DNA of 64,000 nt from an uncultured Clostridia bacterium (GCA_944328445.1 CALVHO010000003.1:53460-117459); one strand, 5' to 3'; shown: positions 15,425 to 25,373, counted from the stretch's first letter. Notes: generated by a model not told the origin, from the sequence alone. Program-made: numbers and translations.

Positions 15425-17824
15425 CTATTTCAAGCGGACGATCGTCACGCCCGCGCCGCCCTCGCCGTAGGCGCCCGCGCGGAACTCTGCGACGTTTTTG
15501 TGCCCGCGCAGATGGTTACGGATGCCCTCGCGCAGCCGCCCCGTGCCCAGGCCGTGGATGATCTTGACCTCTTCCAGCCCCGCAAGGACGGCCTGGTCGA
15601 TAAGGGCGTCCACTTCGGGGAGGGCCTCATCGACGGCCATCCCGAGGAGATTGACCTCCGTGCGCACGGCGCGCGGGCCCTCCTGCCCCGGACGCGCGCC
15701 CTCCGCGCGGCGGAGGGTGTGCGGGGACGCGGTGGGCTTTTTCGGCCCCCCCGTCAGCCCGTACAGGTCGGAAATTTTCACGTTCAGGCGCATGCTGCCC
15801 ACGAGCACCTCCGCCTCCCCCTTTTTGGCGCGCACGGACAAGACCTCGCCCGCGGCGTTCATGGCCCGCACGAAGACGCGGTCCCCCGCTTTGAGGGCGG
15901 CGGCGTCGACGGGCGCGGACGAGGGCTTTTCCTCCTCCTCGTCCTCGGCGGCATAGGCCGTGTCGGCCAGCTTGTTTTTGAGGGTGCGGGCGCGGATGAG
16001 GTCGGCCTCGGTCAGCGCGCGGCTCCCCGCGATCTCTTCGATGGAGGCCAAAAGCTCCTCGGCGCGGGCAGTGCGCTCGCGCACGATGCGGCGGCTCTCC
16101 ACCCCCGCGGAGGCGAGGAATTTTTCGCGTTCGCGCTTGTAGCGCTCGCGTTCGGCGCGGGCCGCCTCGACCTGCCCGCGCAGGTCGCGTTCCAGCGCTT
16201 CGGCGCGCTTTTTGGCGTCGTCCGCCTCGACGCGGCTCAATTCCGCCGCGCGGACGATGTTTTCAAAGCGGCGGCCGTCCTCCGAAAGCCCCGCCACGGC
16301 GTCGCGCAGGATCTCCTCCTTCAAGCCGAGGCGGCGGGAGATGGCGATGGCATTGCTGCTGCCCGGCACCCCCGCTTTGAGGCGGTAGAGCGGCTGCAAC
16401 GTGTTCATGTCGAACTCCATGCTGGCGTTTTCGATGCCGTCCTCGGTGTAGGCAAACTCTTTGAGCGCCGAATAGTGGGTGGTGACGATGCCGCAGCAGC
16501 CGCGGCGCAAAAGGTAGGAAAGGACGGCCCTGGCCAGCGCCTGGCCCTCCTCGGGGTCGGTGCCCCCGCCGAGCTCGTCGATGAGCACCAGCGAACCCGC
16601 GTCGGCGCGTTCGGTGATGCCGATGACCGTTTTGATGTGCGAGGAAAAGGTGGAGAGATTTTCCTCGATGGACTGCGCGTCGCCGATGTCGCAGAACACG
16701 TCCGAAAAGACGGAGACCTCGCTCCCCTCGGCGGCGGGCAGGAACAGGCCGCAGGCCGCCATCAGGCAGAACAGGCCGCACATCTTCAACGTGACCGTTT
16801 TGCCGCCCGTGTTCGGCCCGCTCACGAGCAAAAAGCGGCAGTCCTTGCCGAAGGAGACGGAGACGGGAACGGCCGTTGCGGGGTCGAGCAGCGGGTGGCG
16901 GCCCTTGACGATGGAGATGCTGCCCTTGCCGAGGGCGGGACGGACGCATTTGTTCTTGTAGCCGTACTCGGCCTTGGCGAAGGCGGCATCGATCGAACAA
17001 AGGCGCTCCACGTCGCCTTCGAGCGCTTCCGCGAGCGCGCCGACGCGGCGGGAAAGCTGCGCCAGGATGCGCTCGATCTCCTCCTTTTCCGCCACGGCCA
17101 GCTCGCGCAGCTCGTTGTTCATTTCCAGGACCTGTTCAGGCTCGATGAAGAAGGTGGCGCCGCTGGCCGAACGGTCGTGCACGAAGCCGCGCACCCGCGT
17201 TTTGTATTCGGCGCGCACGGGGAGCACGTAGCGGTTGTCGCGCATGGTCACCACCGATTCTTGCAGGTATTTGCCGCTCTCGCCCGAAAGGTATTCCGAA
17301 AGCCGCGCGCGGATGCGCTCGTTGAGCGCGCGCACGGCGCGGCGGATGCGCAAAAGCTCCTCGCTGGCGTCGTCGGCGAGCTCGTCCTCGGAGACGATCT
17401 TGCGGAAGATGTCCTCTTCGAGCGCGGCGTCAAAATACAGCCCGGCCGCGATCTCTTTGAGCCGCACTATCTCCTCGGGCAGCGCCGCGACCGAGGAATA
17501 GGCCACGCGCGCCGAGCGGAGCAGGCCGCCGACGCCGAGCAGTTCCTTGCAGGAGAGCGACGCGCCCTTGGCGGCGCGTTCGAGCTCGTCTGCGGGCTCT
17601 TCAAACCACTCCACGCGCGCGGCGCCGTGCAAAAAGAGGGCGCGGTCGGCCTCGGCCGTCAGATCGAGCGCGGCGCGCACCTCGGCCTCGGCGGTGAACG
17701 GGCGTTCCCCTTCGAGCGCGCGGCGGGTGCGCGGCAACACCGCAAAGCGCGCGGCCGCGGCGAGGATCTTGTTCAGTTCCAGTTTTTCCAGCGTGACGGG
17801 ATCCAAAGCAACCCCCCTTTTCAT
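15425..17824 (-). CDS. mutS2: Endonuclease/ribosome-rescue ATPase MutS2
   Basis: MutS2 is not a mismatch-repair protein; in Bacillota it acts on collided ribosomes and has been linked to recombination control. The ~799-residue product has the MutS core without mismatch domains. Walker A is GPNTGGKT at ~336-343, followed by a signature region STFSSHIK, Walker B LVLIDELGGGTDP and TTHYSALKEFA. A long coiled coil (~490-610) and a C-terminal Smr nuclease domain with IIHGLGTGRLR complete the fold. I annotate the ATG at 17824; a TTG at 17806 preceded by AAAAGGGGGG is an equally good start and fits family N-termini. Confidence 0.93.
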   Translation of the reverse strand: MKRGVALDPVTLEKLELNKILAAAARFAVLPRTRRALEGERPFTAEAEVRAALDLTAEADRALFLHGAARVEWFEEPADELERAAKGASLSCKELLGVGGLLRSARVAYSSVAALPEEIVRLKEIAAGLYFDAALEEDIFRKIVSEDELADDASEELLRIRRAVRALNERIRARLSEYLSGESGKYLQESVVTMRDNRYVLPVRAEYKTRVRGFVHDRSASGATFFIEPEQVLEMNNELRELAVAEKEEIERILAQLSRRVGALAEALEGDVERLCSIDAAFAKAEYGYKNKCVRPALGKGSISIVKGRHPLLDPATAVPVSVSFGKDCRFLLVSGPNTGGKTVTLKMCGLFCLMAACGLFLPAAEGSEVSVFSDVFCDIGDAQSIEENLSTFSSHIKTVIGITERADAGSLVLIDELGGGTDPEEGQALARAVLSYLLRRGCCGIVTTHYSALKEFAYTEDGIENASMEFDMNTLQPLYRLKAGVPGSSNAIAISRRLGLKEEILRDAVAGLSEDGRRFENIVRAAELSRVEADDAKKRAEALERDLRGQVEAARAERERYKREREKFLASAGVESRRIVRERTARAEELLASIEEIAGSRALTEADLIRARTLKNKLADTAYAAEDEEEEKPSSAPVDAAALKAGDRVFVRAMNAAGEVLSVRAKKGEAEVLVGSMRLNVKISDLYGLTGGPKKPTASPHTLRRAEGARPGQEGPRAVRTEVNLLGMAVDEALPEVDALIDQAVLAGLEEVKIIHGLGTGRLREGIRNHLRGHKNVAEFRAGAYGEGGAGVTIVRLK

Positions 17825-18008
17825 GCGATCGAGAAATTCGTTTTTCCGTGAACGGGCAAAGCGGCCCGCCGCGGAGAAAATATGCAAGATTGTATTGAAC
17901 GCGCATTGCGCGCGCGGCCAAGAAAACGGACGGCGTATAAAGTGCCGGGCGCGCGGTGCGGCAGCAAGACCCGCGGGGCGCGGCCGCACGGAGCCGCGGC
18001 GGGAGCGG

Positions 18009-20408
18009 TCAGTGCACGCCGCTTTTGTAGGCACCCGCGGTGGCGCCCTGCGGGCGCCCGCCGCGCAGGCAGACCGCCTTTTCCTCCCCCTGCACGGCCG
18101 ACAGGTCGTACACGCGGTCGCCTTCCGCATCCGCGGCGAGGACGGCGCAGTTGTACAAAACGAAACGGCAGCCCGACAGGCGGGAACGCAGCAGCGGGAA
18201 GCGGCGGCCCGCCTCGTCGGTCAGGGTATAGCCGCCGCGGCGGTCACAGGCGGCGCAGCTCTTGCCGAAGGGACAATGCCCGAGCTCCATGGCGCGCACC
18301 CTTCCCCCGGCAAAGACGAAGCCGCGCGCACGGCCTTCCGCGCCGGCAGGGAGCGCGCCCGCGCCGCCGAAAAGGGCCGCGCGCAGGCGGGCGCACTCCG
18401 CGGCGGAAAGCTCTTTGGACAGGGCGAAATTGTGCACGCACTCCTCTTCGCACAGCGCGCGGACGCTCGCCGCGTTGAAGAGGTTGAACCCCGTGCCCGC
18501 AAAGAGGGGCAGGCCGCGTTCGCGGCAAAACTCGACGGCGAACGCGCCCTCGGCGTAAACGCCGTCAAACAAAGGCAGGCGGCTTTCCACGGCTTTGAGG
18601 TCCGCGTCGGTCATGAAAGCGGGAAAATGGAGTAATTTATGCCAGGCATAGTACTCTGCCAATTTGTAAAATTCTTGAAATTCAGCGTCGTTTGCGGCGT
18701 CTTTCGGCTGAAATACGGCGATATCGATTTTGGCGTCGCGGTAGCAGGGATCGGAAAAATCGCGGTCGATGACGGCGACCCTGCCGCCCGAAAGAGTGCC
18801 TCCGCGGCGAGAGGCCGGCATAGGCGGTTTTTCCCCGCCCTCTTGCGCCGCATCGGGCACGCGCGGCTCGCGCGGCAGCAGCGGCGTGCGCGGGCGGGAA
18901 AGTTCGGCGTACAGCCCGTGCAGGAGGGCGCGGCGGAAGGCGTTGAGCTGCGACCTGGCGGCAAAGCACGCCCCTTCCAGCTCCACCTCCGCGCGCACGG
19001 CGAAGGGATATTCCCCTGCCTTTTGAAAAATTTCGGCCACGTCGTCCGCGCGCAGCGGGCAGCCCTCGGCGGCCTGCAAGACAAGATCCGAGACGGCGGA
19101 AAAAGAGGCCCCGCCCCCTTCCGCGCGGGCGCGCAGCGGCGCGCCCGCGCGGCCGCAAACTTCGACGCGCACGGGCAGGCGGCGCTCCCCTTCCATAAAC
19201 GGCGACGCCTCCGACGTGAGGCAGACGAGGTCTCCCGCGCGCAGCCCGTTCACGGCGGCCAGGGAAAAGCCCTGCGCGTACGGCGGGCAGGACGCGCGCC
19301 AGACGCCGCCGCCGACTTCGCGCAAGCGCGGCCGCGCCCTGTCTGCGGCTTTTTCCGAAAAGCCCGCCTTCCGTTCGCGGCCGTCTTCCTCGCGGCGGAG
19401 GAACTTGAAACCGTCCCCCTCGCGCGGGCGGTATGCGGAGAGAATGTATGCGTATCTGTCGTTTTTTGAGCAGCGGCCGACGCGGCCGACGCATTCGCCG
19501 ATGTGGCCCTGCACGTCCTGCGAGAGGAAGCCCGCGTCCTGCCCGAAGGCCAGCCCGCGGGTGTAGCCGCCGCGGTTGAAGGCGCGCTGCAAGCGGGAAA
19601 GGTCCTGCCCGAGGCGGGCGCCTTCACCGCGCAGGATATCCCTATAATAGGCCGTCGCTGCGGCGACGTAGGCCGCCGAACGCATGCGCCCCTCGATCTT
19701 GAAGGAAGCGACGCCCGCCTCCCGCAGGCGGCGCACATCCTCCCCCACGCAGAGGTCGGACGGCGAGAGGAAGTAACACGGTTCACGGAAGCCGTCGCGG
19801 TCGGCCGCGTAGAGCTTGCGGCAGGGCTGCTTGCACAGTCCGCGGTTGCCCGAATTGCCGCCGGCGAGCGAGGAGAGGTAGCACTGCCCCGAAAAGCAGG
19901 TGCACAGCGCGCCCTGCACGAACACCTCCGTTTCGATCTCGCGGGCAATGGCGGCGATGCCGCCGAGCGGCGTTTCCCGTGCCAGGATGACGCGCGAGAA
20001 GCCGCAGCGCTTTGCCAGGCGCGCGCCGTACACGTTGCACACCCCCGCCTGGGTGGAGAGGTGCAGGACCATTTCGGGATAAGTGCGCTTCAAGAGCCTG
20101 CCCAAAAACACGTCCTGCAAGATGAGCGCGTCGGCGCCCGCGTTCCACGCCGCGCGCGCGCAGCCGAAAAAGTTTTGCAGCTCGCCGTCCTTGACCAGCG
20201 TATTGAGCGCGACGTACACCTTGGCCCCGAAGACGTGCGCCCGCGCGGCGCATTCGGCAAGTTCCTCTGCGGAAAAATTGGCCGCGCCCTTGCGCGCGGA
20301 AAAATCGCGCAGGCCGAGATAGACGGCGTCCGCGCCCGCATTGATGGCGGCTTTGAAACTCGCTTCGTCCCCCGCGGGGGCCAAGATCTCACACACGGCT
20401 GACCTCAC
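18009..20408 (-). CDS. U32 family peptidase-like protein (RlhA type)
   Basis: The 799-residue protein carries the U32 signature EVFVQGALCTCFSGQC at ~161-176, and cysteines 169, 176, 192 and 196 fit the conserved iron-sulfur ligands. The N-terminal TIM-barrel part begins CEILAPAGDEASFKAAINAGADAVYLG, and the C-terminal half matches the extended U32 form (DUF3656). The E. coli homologue RlhA is required for hydroxylation of 23S rRNA C2501; this role is inferred here. The start is GTG at 20408; another GTG at 20396 preceded by GGTGAGG is possible. The GCATAGTACT motif lies inside the reading frame near the C-terminal quarter. Confidence 0.87.
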   Translation of the reverse strand: MRSAVCEILAPAGDEASFKAAINAGADAVYLGLRDFSARKGAANFSAEELAECAARAHVFGAKVYVALNTLVKDGELQNFFGCARAAWNAGADALILQDVFLGRLLKRTYPEMVLHLSTQAGVCNVYGARLAKRCGFSRVILARETPLGGIAAIAREIETEVFVQGALCTCFSGQCYLSSLAGGNSGNRGLCKQPCRKLYAADRDGFREPCYFLSPSDLCVGEDVRRLREAGVASFKIEGRMRSAAYVAAATAYYRDILRGEGARLGQDLSRLQRAFNRGGYTRGLAFGQDAGFLSQDVQGHIGECVGRVGRCSKNDRYAYILSAYRPREGDGFKFLRREEDGRERKAGFSEKAADRARPRLREVGGGVWRASCPPYAQGFSLAAVNGLRAGDLVCLTSEASPFMEGERRLPVRVEVCGRAGAPLRARAEGGGASFSAVSDLVLQAAEGCPLRADDVAEIFQKAGEYPFAVRAEVELEGACFAARSQLNAFRRALLHGLYAELSRPRTPLLPREPRVPDAAQEGGEKPPMPASRRGGTLSGGRVAVIDRDFSDPCYRDAKIDIAVFQPKDAANDAEFQEFYKLAEYYAWHKLLHFPAFMTDADLKAVESRLPLFDGVYAEGAFAVEFCRERGLPLFAGTGFNLFNAASVRALCEEECVHNFALSKELSAAECARLRAALFGGAGALPAGAEGRARGFVFAGGRVRAMELGHCPFGKSCAACDRRGGYTLTDEAGRRFPLLRSRLSGCRFVLYNCAVLAADAEGDRVYDLSAVQGEEKAVCLRGGRPQGATAGAYKSGVH
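18637..18655. repeat. Copy 3 of the GCATAGTACT motif, inside the U32 gene
   Basis: TTATGCCAGGCATAGTACT contains both the 10-mer and the 13-bp palindrome TATGCCAGGCATA. In the U32 frame it encodes EYYAWHK without disrupting the gene. Confidence 0.5.
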
Positions 20409-20461
20409 CGCCCGCGCCGTGCGCGCGGGCCCGCCGCGGCGATCGCGGCTCCTATACCGCT

Positions 20462-20490
20462 ATTGTACCACGTTTGCCCGCGTTTGCAAA
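20462..20490 (-). promoter_or_regulatory. Promoter of the U32 gene
   Basis: TTTGCA (20485-20490) and TACAAT (20462-20467), 17-bp spacer. The ~313-bp gap 20409-20721 otherwise holds only the pheT terminator. Confidence 0.55.
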
Positions 20491-20571
20491 GGGTTTTGCG
20501 CGAAGTGGCGCGAATTTGCCCCGCCGCCCGCGCTGCCGTGAACGGGCAGGGCGCGCATACGGCCGGAAACG

Positions 20572-20608
20572 GTAAAAATTTTCCCCGCCGCGCAAAAGCG
20601 CGGCGGGG
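20572..20608 (-). terminator. Probable terminator of pheST
   Basis: An 11-bp perfect stem CCCCGCCGCGC / GCGCGGCGGGG with AAAA loop, followed on the minus strand by AAAATTTTT. It lies ~110 bp after the pheT stop. Confidence 0.55.
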
Positions 20609-20721
20609 CATTGCTTGTTTTTCAGCGTCTGTTTTTTCACGGCCGATACACCGCGCGCGGCGTGAAAGCAGCGGACGGCACCGCGGCGGGCCGCAGCATA
20701 AGCCGATGCCCGCGAAGGGCC

Positions 20722-23115
20722 TCAGCGCAGGTCGGCGCCCAGCTTTTCGTGCAGCGCTTTGAGGATGCGCTTGACGTAGCCGTCGGCATCCTCGGGGGAT
20801 ACGGCCTTGTCGCGCGGGGTGAAGGTGAGCGAAAACGCCATGCTCTTTTTGCCCACCCCCACCTGCTCGCCGCGGTAGACGTCGAACAGGCGCACACAGG
20901 TGACGTATTTGCAGCTCTCGGCGATGACCGCCTCGGCCGCGGCGCAGGACACGTCCTCGCCGACGACGATCGCCAGGTCGCGCCGCACTTCGGGGAATTT
21001 GGGCAACGGCGAACAATGCACCGTAAGGTCTGCCGCGGCGGCCAGGGCGGCGTAGTCGAGCTCGCCCAGGTACACGCGCGCCTCGACGGACAGCTCTTCG
21101 GCAAGGTCCGGCGCCAGCTCGCCGAGGTAACCGACGACGGCGCCGCCGAGAGTGACTTCCGCCGTCTTGCCCGGGTGCAGGAAGGGCCGCTGCGCGGGCG
21201 CGTAGCCGAAGCGGACGCCGAAGGACGCGGCCAGCGCCTCCAAAGCGCCCTTGGCCGAGAAGAAGTCCTCCCCTTCCCCGTACAGGCCGAAGCAGAGCGT
21301 TCTGCGCTCTTCGGGCAGGGAAGCGAGCGGCAGCTCGTGCGCAAGGTAGATATTGGCCAGTTCAAACAGGCGCGCCCCCTCGTTTCCGCGGCGGATGTTG
21401 CGCACGAGCGCGGCCAGCATGGAGGGCGCCAGCGTGGTGCGCATGAGACTCATGTCCTCGCCGATGGGGTTCTTGATGCGGATGGCCCGTTCCGCCTCGC
21501 CGTGCAGGCGCAAGAGCTCGTAATCTTTGGGAGAGATGAAGGAATAGGTCACGGCTTCACAATACCCCTGCCCGCGCAGGACGGCTTTGGCGCGTTCCTC
21601 GGCGCGCTGCGCGGCGTTGAGGCCGCCGCCCGTCACGCTCGCGCGGGCCAGGAAGGTGCCCTCGATGCTGTCGTAACCGTGCATGCGGATGACCTCTTCG
21701 GCCAGGTCGGGGAAGCCCTCGATGTCCTCGCGGAAGGCGGGCGCGGTGGCCGTCAGCTCGTCGCCGCGGGTGGAAACGCTGAAATAGAGGCGGGTGAGGA
21801 TGTCCTTGATCTCTTCTTTGGGAATGTCGATGCCGAGCAGCCCGTTGATGGCCGAAAAGCGCGTTTTGACCGAGACGGGCCGCGCCTGCGCGGCGGGGGC
21901 GACGATATCCCAACGGTCGGCGGCGACGGTGCCGCAGCCGAGCTCGCAGACCAGGTGCAGGGCGCGGTTGATGGCGATGCCCGTCGTGTAGGCGTCGACG
22001 CCCTTTTCAAAGCGGGCGGAAGAATCGCTCTTTTGCCCCAGCGCGCGCGAGGTGCGGCGGATGTTGGCGCGCTCGAACTTGGCGCTTTCAAAGAGCACTT
22101 CCGCGGTGTCCTCGCCGATGCCGCTGTTGAGCCCGCCCATCACCCCCGCCAGGGCGACGGGTTTTTCCGCGTCGCAGATGACCAAATTCTCGCGGGTGAG
22201 CGAAAATTCCTTTTCGTCGAGGGTGGTGATGGTCTCCCCTTTCGCGGCGCGGCGCACCACGATCTGCCCGCCCTGCACCTTGGAAAGGTCGAAGGCGTGC
22301 ATGGGCTGGCCCAGTTCGAGCAACACGAAGTTGGTGATGTCCACGATGTTGCCGATGCCGCGCAGGCCGCAAAGCGCCAGGCGGCGGCGCATCCACTGCG
22401 GAGACTTGCCCCCTTTGAGCCCCGTGACGCGGTGGGCGATGTAGCGCGGGCACAGGTCGGGCGCCTCCACGGAAACGCGCACGCTGCCCGAGGTGGTCTC
22501 CTCCCCCGCGGTGTACGTGAGGTCGAGCGCGGCCAGCGGCTTTTTGAGGACGGCGGCCACCTCGCGGGCGATGCCGTAGATACTCTGGCAGTCGGGGCGG
22601 TTGGAGGTGACGGCGATGTCGAAGATGTAATCGTCCAGCCCCACCACCTTCTTGATGTCGGTACCGACGGGGATGTCCCCGCGCAGGATAAGGATGCCGT
22701 TCACCTCCGCGCCGTCGTACCAGTCGTCGGTGATGCCCAATTCCTCGCCCGAGCAGAGCATGCCGCACGATTCGACGCCGCGCAGCTTGCCCTTTTTGAT
22801 CTTGACGCCGCCGTGCAGCGAAGAGCCGTCCAGCGCGACGGGGACGAGGTCTCCCTCCTTGATGTTGTGCGCGCCCGTGACGATCTGAATGGCCTCGCCG
22901 AAGCTGCCGCAGTTCAGTGTGCAGATCTGCAAATGGTCGGAGTCGGGATGCGGCACGATGCGCTCGATTTTGCCCACGACGCAGCGGTCGATCTCGGCGC
23001 CCGCATAGAGGAGCTCTTCCACTTCAAACCCGCAGGAAAAGAGTTTTTCCTGCAACACTTCGGGCGTGACGTCGATGTCTACATAGTCTTTGAGCCAACT
23101 CAAAGGTGCTTTCAT
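20722..23115 (-). CDS. pheT: Phenylalanyl-tRNA synthetase beta subunit
   Basis: PheT forms the alpha2-beta2 phenylalanyl-tRNA synthetase with PheS, provides tRNA binding and the editing site. The 797-residue length is standard. It opens MKAPLSWLKDYVDIDVTPE, followed by the EMAP/OB tRNA-binding domain (~40-155, VGKIERIVPHPDSDHLQICTL), the B3/B4 editing module (~200-400, with TSNRPDCQSIYGIARE), the B5 DNA-binding-like domain, the catalytic-like core (~480-690) and the C-terminal ferredoxin-fold anticodon-binding domain (~700-797, FPEVRRDLAIVV). It is 17 bp downstream of pheS under T-box control. Confidence 0.96.
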   Translation of the reverse strand: MKAPLSWLKDYVDIDVTPEVLQEKLFSCGFEVEELLYAGAEIDRCVVGKIERIVPHPDSDHLQICTLNCGSFGEAIQIVTGAHNIKEGDLVPVALDGSSLHGGVKIKKGKLRGVESCGMLCSGEELGITDDWYDGAEVNGILILRGDIPVGTDIKKVVGLDDYIFDIAVTSNRPDCQSIYGIAREVAAVLKKPLAALDLTYTAGEETTSGSVRVSVEAPDLCPRYIAHRVTGLKGGKSPQWMRRRLALCGLRGIGNIVDITNFVLLELGQPMHAFDLSKVQGGQIVVRRAAKGETITTLDEKEFSLTRENLVICDAEKPVALAGVMGGLNSGIGEDTAEVLFESAKFERANIRRTSRALGQKSDSSARFEKGVDAYTTGIAINRALHLVCELGCGTVAADRWDIVAPAAQARPVSVKTRFSAINGLLGIDIPKEEIKDILTRLYFSVSTRGDELTATAPAFREDIEGFPDLAEEVIRMHGYDSIEGTFLARASVTGGGLNAAQRAEERAKAVLRGQGYCEAVTYSFISPKDYELLRLHGEAERAIRIKNPIGEDMSLMRTTLAPSMLAALVRNIRRGNEGARLFELANIYLAHELPLASLPEERRTLCFGLYGEGEDFFSAKGALEALAASFGVRFGYAPAQRPFLHPGKTAEVTLGGAVVGYLGELAPDLAEELSVEARVYLGELDYAALAAAADLTVHCSPLPKFPEVRRDLAIVVGEDVSCAAAEAVIAESCKYVTCVRLFDVYRGEQVGVGKKSMAFSLTFTPRDKAVSPEDADGYVKRILKALHEKLGADLR

Positions 23116-23132
23116 GAATGTTTCCTCCTCTT

Positions 23133-24155
23133 TCAGCCGCGGAATTGCTTCAAAAAGCGCACGTCGTTTTCAAACAGCAGGCGGATGTCGCCGATGCCGT
23201 ATTTGATCATGGCGATGCGTTCCAGCCCGATGCCGAAGGCAAAGCCCGTGTACACGTCGGGGTCGATGCCGCAGTTTTCCAGCACGCGGCGGTTGACCAT
23301 GCCCGCGCCGAGCACCTCGATCCAGCCCGTGCCCTTGCAGATGCGGCAGCCCTTGCCCCCGCAGTTGTGACAGGAGAGGTCCACCTCCACGCTCGGCTCG
23401 GTGAACGGGAAATACGAGGGGCGCAGGCGGGTCTTGGTCTCGGCCGTGAACATGCGCCGCGCGAACTCGTCGAGGATGCCTTTGAGGTCGCACAAGGTGA
23501 TGTTCTTGTCCACCACCAGCCCCTCCATCTGGTGGAACATGGGAGAGTGGGTGGCGTCGGAATCGGAGCGGTACACCCGCCCGGGGCTCAACACCTTGAT
23601 GGGCGGTTTTTTGGTCTCCATCACGCGGATCTGGCCCGACGAGGTCTGCGAGCGCAGCAGGTATTCCCCCGAAACGAAGAAGGTATCCTGCATGTCGCGC
23701 GCGGGGTGGTCGGCGGGGATGTTGAGGGCCTGGAAATTGTAGTAATCGCGCTCGATCTCGGGGCCTTCGTACACGTCGAAACCCATGCCGCCGAAGATGT
23801 CGACGAGCTCGGCGCGCACCAGCGAGACGGGATGCGCCGCCCCCGCGGGGGAAAAGCGTGCGGGCATGGTCACGTCGATGCGCTCCTTCTGCACCCGCTC
23901 GGAAAGCTCTTTGGCTTTGAGCTCCTCCTCGCGGCTTGCGAAGAGCTCCTCCGCCCACTTGCGCACGTCGCCGACGAGCTTGCCCGCCTCGGGCCGCTCT
24001 TCGGGCGGCAGGTCGCGCATGCCCTTGGACAGCGCGGAGATCTCGCCCGTCTTGCCCAGGTAGCGCATTTTCAGTTCAAACAGCTCTTTGCGGCTGCCCG
24101 TTTGGCCGATCTCGCTGCCGATGGCGGCGCGGATGGCCTCGATCTTTTCCTTCAT
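23133..24155 (-). CDS. pheS: Phenylalanyl-tRNA synthetase alpha subunit
   Basis: PheS is the class II catalytic subunit that activates phenylalanine and attaches it to tRNA-Phe. The 340-residue protein has an N-terminal coiled coil (~1-85), motif 2 with [14 protein letters not shown], the phenylalanine-pocket segment, the [17 protein letters not shown] cysteine cluster found in many bacterial PheS, and motif 3 [16 protein letters not shown]. The ATG at 24155 was chosen because it follows AGGAGGGATCC and begins [12 protein letters not shown]; the frame stays open further upstream inside the T-box leader. Expression should rise when uncharged tRNA-Phe accumulates. Confidence 0.96.
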   Translation of the reverse strand: MKEKIEAIRAAIGSEIGQTGSRKELFELKMRYLGKTGEISALSKGMRDLPPEERPEAGKLVGDVRKWAEELFASREEELKAKELSERVQKERIDVTMPARFSPAGAAHPVSLVRAELVDIFGGMGFDVYEGPEIERDYYNFQALNIPADHPARDMQDTFFVSGEYLLRSQTSSGQIRVMETKKPPIKVLSPGRVYRSDSDATHSPMFHQMEGLVVDKNITLCDLKGILDEFARRMFTAETKTRLRPSYFPFTEPSVEVDLSCHNCGGKGCRICKGTGWIEVLGAGMVNRRVLENCGIDPDVYTGFAFGIGLERIAMIKYGIGDIRLLFENDVRFLKQFRG

Positions 24156-24182
24156 GTAAGGATCCCTCCTGTTCTTTTCACG

Positions 24183-24468
24183 AAAAAACGCCCCGCGGCT
24201 GAAAAGCCACAGGGCGCACACGGCGCGGTACCACCTATGTTTTGCGGACGAAAGCATGGCAAACCGCCTTGCAGCGTGCCGGACACGCCCGCCTCATTGC
24301 CCGCTTAACGCGCGGAAAAACGCCCGCCCCTACGCAGGCCGCGGCCGTTCAGGGCGAGGGCTCGGAAGGGAACGCGGAGCGCGCCGACGCGGATGGCCTT
24401 GCAGCCGGTGGGCCTTCCTCTCTGGGAGCGGCGCTCTTGCCCCGTTTGTCTTCGTCACAGCCTTTTCC
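24183..24468 (-). promoter_or_regulatory. T-box leader (phenylalanine specifier) of pheST
   Basis: The leader reads uncharged tRNA-Phe and chooses between terminator and antiterminator. On the minus strand the T-box core AGGTGGTACCGCG is at 24223-24236. It precedes a terminator (CGCCC..GGC pairing with GCC..GGGCG, then TTTTTT) at 24183-24216. Upstream are Stem I landmarks: GACGAAGACAA, an AGAGAGG element and a CGGCTGCAAGGCC loop. The specifier is best read as TTC, in CCCTTCCGAGCCC near 24363-24370. The pheST genes downstream support the phenylalanine assignment. Confidence 0.88.
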
Positions 24469-24473
24469 CCTCT

Positions 24474-24502
24474 ATAATACGACGGCCGCGCGCAAAAGTC
24501 AA
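24474..24502 (-). promoter_or_regulatory. Promoter of the T-box/pheST operon
   Basis: TTGACT (24497-24502) and TATTAT (24474-24479), 17-bp spacer, placed directly upstream of the T-box leader. Confidence 0.75.
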
Positions 24503-24616
24503 CCGTTTGCGCCGCCCTCTCCGAAAAAGACGGGTGCGGGCAAACGCGGGGCGAGCGGGCATGAACGGACGGGACGGGACTACCCGATGACGCGGGCATG
24601 AACGGGCGGGGCGGGT

Positions 24617-25300
24617 TCATGACCCGCCGCCGAGGAGGCCGCCCTGCCAGTACACCTCGGGCACGCGGCCGACGATGACGCTCTCGCACACGAGCACCTC
24701 GGTCTCGGAGGAGACTTCGCGCGTGGAGGAGGGCATGACGATGCTGACGGTGGCCGTGACGAACATGCGGACGGAATGCAGCGTCTGGTTGACGCCCGCC
24801 TCGCGGAATTCGGAGCGGAGCTCGCACAGGACGGTGCCCACGGGGATGATGCGGAAGGTCACGTCGGGGCCGAACCCCGCCAGCACCTCCATCCCCGTGA
24901 AGGCGCCGAGGGGGACGCGGATCCCCTGCTCGCAGGACGCGGCCAGCTTGCCCATGGCCACCGAAGCCGTCTGCCGCGCGAAGAGGTTGACGGCCTGCGC
25001 GTCCGCCTCGATGCTCTGCACGTTGCCCTCCCCGTCGCGGGTGACGCGGACGAGCTTTTCGTAGTCGATGCCGTTCCATGCCAGCGTTTCGGAAACGGCT
25101 TCGTTGGCGGCCGTCACGGTCAGGGCGCGCACGGACGCCTCGCTCAGCGAAAAGAGGACGGAGGCGACGTTGCTCTGGAAGTAGATGACGGCAGCCAAAA
25201 AAGCCGCCGCGATGACGGCGGCCAGGACGATCCTGCGCCGCCGCGACGGGCGGCGGTATGGGCGGTAACGGTATTGTGCGTCGTACCCGTAGCGAGCCAT
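24617..25300 (-). CDS. yunB: Sporulation protein YunB-like
   Basis: A 227-residue protein matching the YunB family, which is needed for efficient sporulation in B. subtilis; the molecular role is unknown. After an arginine/tyrosine-rich start (MARYGYDAQYRYRPYRRPSRRRR) comes one membrane helix (~24-44), then an extracytoplasmic domain with NEAVSETLAWNGIDYEKLVRV and VPLGAFTGMEVLAGFGPDV, characteristic of the family. The start at 25300 lacks a ribosome site. Just upstream, CATACCAT inside the palindrome ATACCATGGTAT resembles a sporulation sigma-E -10 box (inference). Its presence is a good sign that the organism forms endospores. Confidence 0.85.
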   Translation of the reverse strand: MARYGYDAQYRYRPYRRPSRRRRIVLAAVIAAAFLAAVIYFQSNVASVLFSLSEASVRALTVTAANEAVSETLAWNGIDYEKLVRVTRDGEGNVQSIEADAQAVNLFARQTASVAMGKLAASCEQGIRVPLGAFTGMEVLAGFGPDVTFRIIPVGTVLCELRSEFREAGVNQTLHSVRMFVTATVSIVMPSSTREVSSETEVLVCESVIVGRVPEVYWQGGLLGGGS

Positions 25301-25373
25301 GGGATACCATGGTATGCCGCGGCGGGCAAAAACATGCGCGTTTTTCGGGCCCTCTTTTGCGGAAGGCTCCCCC

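Noticed and set aside
18637..18655. Insertion of a mobile repeat disrupting the U32 gene
   Set aside because: The reading frame continues through the motif and the protein keeps family features on both sides.
20611..23370. 919-codon plus-strand frame opposite pheT/pheS
   Set aside because: Antisense shadow of pheT; no ribosome site, no recognisable domain, and it crosses the pheS-pheT junction.
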